A stretch of DNA of 64,000 bases. Origin: Alphaproteobacteria bacterium. Its GTDB lineage: Bacteria; Pseudomonadota; Alphaproteobacteria; Micavibrionales; Micavibrionaceae. The translations under genes and the position numbers were made by a program. How positions within the stretch are numbered: position 1 is the stretch's first letter; the number at the start of each line of letters is the position of its first letter. The DNA is taken from NCBI GenBank assembly GCA_016125135.1, contig WGMJ01000003.1:372001-436000 (forward strand), in the 5' to 3' direction. Positions 59,515 through 64,000 of the stretch are shown here, piece after piece. The notes under the pieces are model-generated. The model ran no database searches. It was not told the DNA's origin and saw nothing but the letters and a program-made list of their open reading frames with translations.

Positions 59515-60483
59515 TCAGGGAGAGCCAAGGCCCTTCTTCTGTCCGGGCGCGTTTTGCTCAAGTGCTTTTAGTTCGGGCATGAGCATAGGCACTACACGGT
59601 CTGCCAATATACCCTCCCGTAAACCGGTCCGCGAGAAGACAATCTGTTTGGGCTGCAAATCATCAATCATCACTTGCAAAAGTTCAGATGCATAGCGCAT
59701 CTGCTCGGCACGGTCATGGACCTTAATGCCATATTCTTTCATAATTTGCTCGGGCGTTTTGCCTGCAAAATCATCAAGCAGTTTCATGAACTTTTCGGGG
59801 CTAAAACTGAGCCCATGCAGATCTTCTTTGTTATCACGCTGGGCAAGGCAGGCGCGCCCGATAGCACGGAAGGTGCCGCCAACAATGTATAAATTCTCAG
59901 GGTCTATGTATCTGTAATCAAGTGTATCCAGCTCTTCACCTATTTGGCGGGCGCGCTCACCGTCCCCCATCGCTTTCAGGCGTAAATTCCCGAGCTGGAA
60001 ACTATAGGTGTTCTCTTTGACATGGCCGTCTTTCACACGTGCCATGTCAAGGCTGCCGCCACCTTGGTCTGCAACAATACCATCTGCTTTCTTAAAGCCA
60101 GAGCAAACACCAAGCGCTGAGAGCCGTGCTTCTGTATCGCCGTCAATGACGTTAATTTCCAGTCCGTGCTTTTGCTTCATTTCAGCACAAAACTCAGCGC
60201 CATCAGTTGCATCACGCAATGCGGCGGTGCCGACTGCATAAATGCGTGCACCCAGCTCTTCCGCGCGTTTTACAAATTCAGCCAGCACGGCCCGCGCCTT
60301 GTCTTTACCTTCAACGCTCAGCTTACCGGTTTTCTGGATATCAGCACCAAGCTTACAGAGTGTTTTATATTCTTCTTTAGGGAGGGCGCGCCATGTGCCG
60401 TCGGAATAAACATCATAGAAAACAGCCCGCACGGAATTGGAGCCGATATCGACGACACAGCAGGGAAGCTTAGCAAGCGCCAT
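59515..60483 (-). CDS. Ppx/GppA-family phosphatase
   Basis: 322 residues from ATG 60483, with AGGAAG eight bases upstream. ASKHA fold: CVVDIGSNSVRAVFYD at the start, VGTAALRDATDG, and VADQGGGSLDMARVKDG. It corresponds to the N-terminal catalytic part of exopolyphosphatase/pppGpp phosphohydrolase, without the C-terminal HD-like part. Substrate is therefore uncertain. Twenty-two bases before ribF. Confidence 0.9.
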   Translation of the reverse strand: MALAKLPCCVVDIGSNSVRAVFYDVYSDGTWRALPKEEYKTLCKLGADIQKTGKLSVEGKDKARAVLAEFVKRAEELGARIYAVGTAALRDATDGAEFCAEMKQKHGLEINVIDGDTEARLSALGVCSGFKKADGIVADQGGGSLDMARVKDGHVKENTYSFQLGNLRLKAMGDGERARQIGEELDTLDYRYIDPENLYIVGGTFRAIGRACLAQRDNKEDLHGLSFSPEKFMKLLDDFAGKTPEQIMKEYGIKVHDRAEQMRYASELLQVMIDDLQPKQIVFSRTGLREGILADRVVPMLMPELKALEQNAPGQKKGLGSP

Positions 60484-60583
60484 TTTTTTCTTCCTCATAC
60501 AAGGCTCCGTAACCAAAAGGTTCTTTGCCCTTGATAATGGCTTTATTCTAGGTTGTCCAGCGTAAAGGGAAGCTTAAAAATAG

Positions 60584-61144
60584 CTAAAGTTTTTTGTAAT
60601 AATAACGCCCGGCAATAACTTTGCCGTCAATTTTGGCATATTCGGGGTGGGTGCCAATCAACTGGTAGTGGGCGCTTTCATAAAGCTGGATAGCGGTTGT
60701 CTGGGTCTCGCGGACATCGAGGTTGATGATCTCGTAGCCTTCCTTGAAAGCTTCTTTCTCGACATAGTCGAGCAGCATGCGTGAAAGGCCATGACCACGG
60801 GCCCAGGGTGCGATAAACAGGTTTGTCAGGTTGACAGCAAAGCTTTGGGCTTCGTTATTTTTGGGTGGGCGCACGAGTTGCGCGGCGCCACAAATAACGC
60901 CATCAAGCCGCGCGACAAAAAGCGCACGGATGGGCATGGCAACAACACCTTCCCAGAAACGTTGCAGTGCTGCACGCGGCGGAATTTTCGTCCAGCCAAA
61001 ACCACCACCCGCATGAATTGCAGAGTCGGTGGCATCACACAGATCATTCAAATCAGCGGCCGAGAGTTTTGCCGTTATACGTTCAACGGCAAGCACGGGC
61101 TTGAGTGATGTGGCGGCATTATGCTGTTGCAAGGGCGTATCCAT
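60584..61144 (-). CDS. GNAT-family N-acetyltransferase
   Basis: 186 residues. The acetyl-CoA motif A is APWARGHGLSRMLLDYVEKE, followed by LDVRETQTTAIQLYESAHYQ, typical of GNAT enzymes. Substrate unknown. It is separated from the Ppx/GppA gene by 100 bases. Confidence 0.85.
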   Translation of the reverse strand: MDTPLQQHNAATSLKPVLAVERITAKLSAADLNDLCDATDSAIHAGGGFGWTKIPPRAALQRFWEGVVAMPIRALFVARLDGVICGAAQLVRPPKNNEAQSFAVNLTNLFIAPWARGHGLSRMLLDYVEKEAFKEGYEIINLDVRETQTTAIQLYESAHYQLIGTHPEYAKIDGKVIAGRYYYKKL

Positions 61145-61250
61145 TCATTTTCTGCGTATCTATCTATTCCAACAGACAAAAATAAACAAATAGAAAAAAT
61201 GTTGCGCGGCGCAAAAACGTGCTTTGATAAGTGCCTGAAATTTTTCAGAA

Positions 61251-62228
61251 TTATTGCTGGTTTTCGCTGTTCTTTGTTTTTAACAAAGAAAAAACGAGGC
61301 CCCCCAGAAGTGTGCCCACTGTTATCGCTAATGAGAGGGTGGGGTGAACATGGCCGACAAAATGTGAATAAAATACCTTCAGCCCGATAAAAATGAGCAC
61401 AAGCGAGAGGGCATATTTCAGATATTCAAACCGGTGCACAAGGGCCGCCAGTACAAAGTAAAGCGCCCGTAGGCCTAAAATGGCAAAAATATTGGCGGTG
61501 TAGATCACGTAAGTATCCTGCGTAATCGCAAGCGCGGCGGGGATACTATCAAGCGCAAAAATAAGGTCAGCCATCTCGATAATAATGAGGGCAACAAATA
61601 GTGGCGTCATACGGCGGACGAGTTTGCCGTTTTGCTCTTCTTTCACAAAAAACCGGTTTCCTTGAATTTGCGGGCTGACGTTGAAATGGCCCATAATAAA
61701 TTTGTAAAGCTTGCTGTCGCTGACATTAAACTCGGTGTCCTGACCCGTAAGAATTTTATAGCCTGTCCAGATCAGGAGGAGTGCGAAAAGGAAGAGAAGC
61801 CATTCAAACTGGGCAATGATAGCGGTGCCCGCACCAATCATGATAAAGCGGAAAACAATAACGCCGATAATCCCCCAGAAAAGAACGCGGTGCTGGTATT
61901 CGCGCGGTATGGCAAAGTAAGAGAAAATAATCGACATGACAAAAATATTGTCCATCGAAAGAGATTCCTCGAGGAAATAAACTGTATAATAAAGTGCTGC
62001 CCGTTCTGGCCCGTTCTCGACATAGAAATAGATAAAAATGCCATAGAGAAGCGCCAGCGAAATATAGAAGGAGCTAAGCTTCAGACTTTCCTTGAATGTG
62101 ACCTCGTGGTCTTTGCGGTTGAGTACACCAAGGTCAAAAACCAGCAGCGCAATAATGAATATAAAGAAACCGCCCCAGATCCATAATGGCTGTCCAACGA
62201 TTTCAGTGGTAAGCAGTGAAAAATCCAT
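61251..62228 (-). CDS. TerC-family membrane protein
   Basis: 325 residues with nine or so helices. The motifs FLEESLSMDNIFVMSIIFSY and IIEMADLIFALDSIPAALAI carry the conserved Asp/Glu of TerC, linked in other bacteria to manganese export and tellurite resistance. AAAGG lies before the ATG; a GC-rich hairpin (62243-62271) sits in its leader. Divergent from hslV. Confidence 0.9.
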   Translation of the reverse strand: MDFSLLTTEIVGQPLWIWGGFFIFIIALLVFDLGVLNRKDHEVTFKESLKLSSFYISLALLYGIFIYFYVENGPERAALYYTVYFLEESLSMDNIFVMSIIFSYFAIPREYQHRVLFWGIIGVIVFRFIMIGAGTAIIAQFEWLLFLFALLLIWTGYKILTGQDTEFNVSDSKLYKFIMGHFNVSPQIQGNRFFVKEEQNGKLVRRMTPLFVALIIIEMADLIFALDSIPAALAITQDTYVIYTANIFAILGLRALYFVLAALVHRFEYLKYALSLVLIFIGLKVFYSHFVGHVHPTLSLAITVGTLLGGLVFSLLKTKNSENQQ

Positions 62229-62295
62229 GGAGTACCTTTGTACAGCGCCAGCCTGATTCTGGCAAGCGCTGGCAGGCCTAAAAAGCCGTTAAACA

Positions 62296-62323
62296 CTTGA
62301 CGAAACAACGTTTCAAGCCATAT
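62296..62323 (+). promoter_or_regulatory. Possible heat-shock promoter of hslVU
   Basis: CTTGACG (62296-62302), 15-base spacer, CCATAT (62318-62323), 27 bases before hslV. A partial match to the RpoH consensus; hslVU is heat-induced in other bacteria. Confidence 0.35.
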
Positions 62324-62349
62324 GTTTCAACAAAACCAGAAAGATATAG

Positions 62350-62898
62350 ATGAACGTTTTTGATGCACATCAGTGGCATGCCACAACAATTCTGGCCTTG
62401 CGCCGTGGTGACGAGGTTGTTATCGCGGGTGATGGTCAGGTGTCCATGGGGCCGACAATTCTAAAAGGCACAGCGAAAAAAGTTCGCCGTTTAGGCAAGG
62501 GTAACATTATTGCAGGCTTTGCCGGCGCCACAGCCGATGCTTTTACTTTGTTTGAAAGACTGGAAGCAAAACTGGAAGCGCACCCGGGCCAGTTGATGCG
62601 TGCTTGTGTTGAACTTGCAAAAGATTGGCGCACCGATAAATATTTACGCCGCCTCGAAGCACTGATGGCGGTATGTGATAAAACAACATCACTGATACTC
62701 TCCGGCACAGGGGATGTTGTAGAGCCTGATGACGGTATTATCGGCATCGGGTCTGGCGGTCACTACGCGCTTGCAGCGGCGCGTGCGCTCATTGACCAGA
62801 AAGATATGGAGCTTGAAGCGATTGCCCGTAAGTCTATGGGGATTGCTGCAGATATCTGTGTTTATACAAACCATAATTTTGTTGTTGAGAAACTTTAA
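62350..62898 (+). CDS. hslV: ATP-dependent protease subunit HslV
   Basis: 182 residues. After an 11-residue leader ([11 protein letters not shown]) the catalytic Thr begins [20 protein letters not shown], the proteasome-type threonine protease core. [20 protein letters not shown] and [16 protein letters not shown] are conserved. It forms double hexamers with HslU and degrades misfolded proteins. Three bases before hslU. Confidence 0.96.
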   Translation: MNVFDAHQWHATTILALRRGDEVVIAGDGQVSMGPTILKGTAKKVRRLGKGNIIAGFAGATADAFTLFERLEAKLEAHPGQLMRACVELAKDWRTDKYLRRLEALMAVCDKTTSLILSGTGDVVEPDDGIIGIGSGGHYALAAARALIDQKDMELEAIARKSMGIAADICVYTNHNFVVEKL

Positions 62899-62901
62899 TC
62901 C

Positions 62902-64000
62902 ATGACCGAGACTTCTTATTCCACAACTGCGATTGATTTTTCACACTTGCTTGAGATTCCAAACTTCTCTCCGCGCGAGATCGTTTCCGAGCTGGATCGC
63001 CATATTATCGGGCAGGGTGATGCAAAAAAAGCTGTCGCTGTTGCCTTGCGCAACCGCTGGCGCCGTATGCAGTTATCTGCCGACATGCAAGAAGAAGTGT
63101 ATCCGAAAAACATTTTAATGATTGGCCCCACGGGTGTTGGTAAAACCGAGATTGCCCGCAGGCTCGCCAAGCTGGCGCAAGCGCCGTTTATCAAGGTTGA
63201 GGCTACAAAATTCACCGAAGTGGGGTATGTCGGGAAAGACGTCGAGTCAATCATTCGTGATCTGGTCGAGGTCAGCATCCACATGACGCGCGACCGTATG
63301 CGCAAGATGGTTGTAGCGCAGGCGGAACTTGCAGCAGAAGACCGCGTGCTTGATGCACTTGTAGGCGCAGAAGCGGGGGATACAACCCGTCAGCTTTTCC
63401 GCAAGCAACTGCGTGAGGGTGCGCTCGATAAAAAAGAAATTGAAATCGAAGTCATGGATAACAGTAGCCCGATGCCGGCACTTGATATTCCGGGCATGCC
63501 GGGAGCCTCGATGAGTATGATCAGTATCGGTGATATGTTCGGTAAAGGCTTTGGCGAAAAGAAAAAGCGACGCAAGATGGCCGTCAAAGAAGCGCTTGAA
63601 GTGCTCACAACAGAAGAGTCGGATAAATTGCTGGATGATGAGAAGGTAACAACAACAGCACTCACGCTTGTCCAGCAAAACGGCATTGTGTTTCTGGACG
63701 AGATTGACAAAATTGCCACACGCAATGATATACGCGGCGGTGATGTAAGCCGTGAGGGCGTCCAGCGTGATTTGCTACCCCTGATCGAGGGAACGAACGT
63801 TTCAACAAAATACGGCAATGTGAAAACGGACCATATTCTTTTTATTGCGAGTGGTGCCTTCCATTACACAAAACCATCGGACTTGCTGGCAGAATTACAG
63901 GGCCGCTTGCCAATACGCGTAGAGCTAGCACCACTCACGCAGGCTGATTTCCGCCGTATTCTAACTGAAACCGATTATTGCTTGATCAAGCAATATAAAG
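62902..64000 (+). CDS. hslU: HslU ATPase subunit, truncated by window end
   Basis: 366 of about 430-450 residues are visible. AAA+ motifs: Walker [31 protein letters not shown], Walker [13 protein letters not shown] and sensor-type [15 protein letters not shown]. The I-domain (about 110-230) is present. It unfolds substrates for HslV. Confidence 0.96.
   Translation, partial: MTETSYSTTAIDFSHLLEIPNFSPREIVSELDRHIIGQGDAKKAVAVALRNRWRRMQLSADMQEEVYPKNILMIGPTGVGKTEIARRLAKLAQAPFIKVEATKFTEVGYVGKDVESIIRDLVEVSIHMTRDRMRKMVVAQAELAAEDRVLDALVGAEAGDTTRQLFRKQLREGALDKKEIEIEVMDNSSPMPALDIPGMPGASMSMISIGDMFGKGFGEKKKRRKMAVKEALEVLTTEESDKLLDDEKVTTTALTLVQQNGIVFLDEIDKIATRNDIRGGDVSREGVQRDLLPLIEGTNVSTKYGNVKTDHILFIASGAFHYTKPSDLLAELQGRLPIRVELAPLTQADFRRILTETDYCLIKQYK

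Noticed and set aside
62243-62271. GC-rich hairpin in the terC leader as a manganese (yybP-ykoY) riboswitch
   Set aside because: The conserved riboswitch core was not recognisable and the leader is short; only a simple imperfect hairpin is visible.

Overview
The window looks like a stretch of an alphaproteobacterial chromosome of medium GC content. The evidence is a set of gene neighbourhoods typical of that class: hemE-hemH-hemJ, amidase next to rne, a DUF3576 lipoprotein followed by leuS-lptE-holA, Hsp20 with DUF1150, sdhCDA, a eukaryote-like NADP isocitrate dehydrogenase, and hslVU. RNase E has the large acidic/RG-rich insertion in its S1 domain that is known from this class. The order is not resolved; a Micavibrio-like lineage is possible but is only a guess. 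The genome is compact, with many ATGA, TAATG or TGATG overlaps. No tRNA, rRNA, CRISPR array, insertion sequence or prophage was seen.

Layout. 1-3049 holds haem synthesis (hemE end, hemH, hemJ) with an MscS channel inside the operon. 3021-6392 is a minus-strand block with an MBOAT acyltransferase, a partner SGNH-like protein and small membrane proteins. 6402-10344 carries a peroxiredoxin, glmS and glmU for UDP-GlcNAc synthesis. A stray second copy of the last ten glmS codons lies beyond the peroxiredoxin gene. 10228-13470 has a DUF3095 gene broken, or frameshifted, at an A8 run, a DUF3108 protein and a cell-wall amidase. 13561-21420 holds rne and several uncharacterised genes, including a lone FlgC-like rod protein. 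21474-27358 has truA, sdhCDA without sdhB, and a major porin.

27631-33837 holds the leuS-lptE-holA group, a heat-shock pair and small conserved genes. 34290-39874 is a six-gene minus-strand operon ending in a Zur-like regulator, with an ABC transporter whose permease has a His-rich periplasmic segment, a DUF3299 protein and a large Cys-motif protein. Its promoter carries two Zur-like palindromes. 40762-46730 has icd, an L,D-transpeptidase, a 57-residue lipoprotein, a YggS-type PLP protein and a drug/metabolite exporter. 46765-51883 contains a receiver-less winged-helix protein, the complete serine pathway serB/serC/serA and an orphan YejE-like permease.

52240-56995 holds TadD-like and CpaC-N-terminal-like genes facing three tandem pseudopilin-like paralogues with a shared C-terminal domain of about 300 residues. 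The window ends with arginase, ribF, a Ppx/GppA protein, a GNAT enzyme, TerC and hslVU (hslU cut by the edge).

The observations most worth following are the DUF3095 frameshift on a perfect slippery heptamer, the displaced glmS tail whose differences are all synonymous, the Zur-box operon with its uncharacterised members, and the triple pseudopilin cluster.
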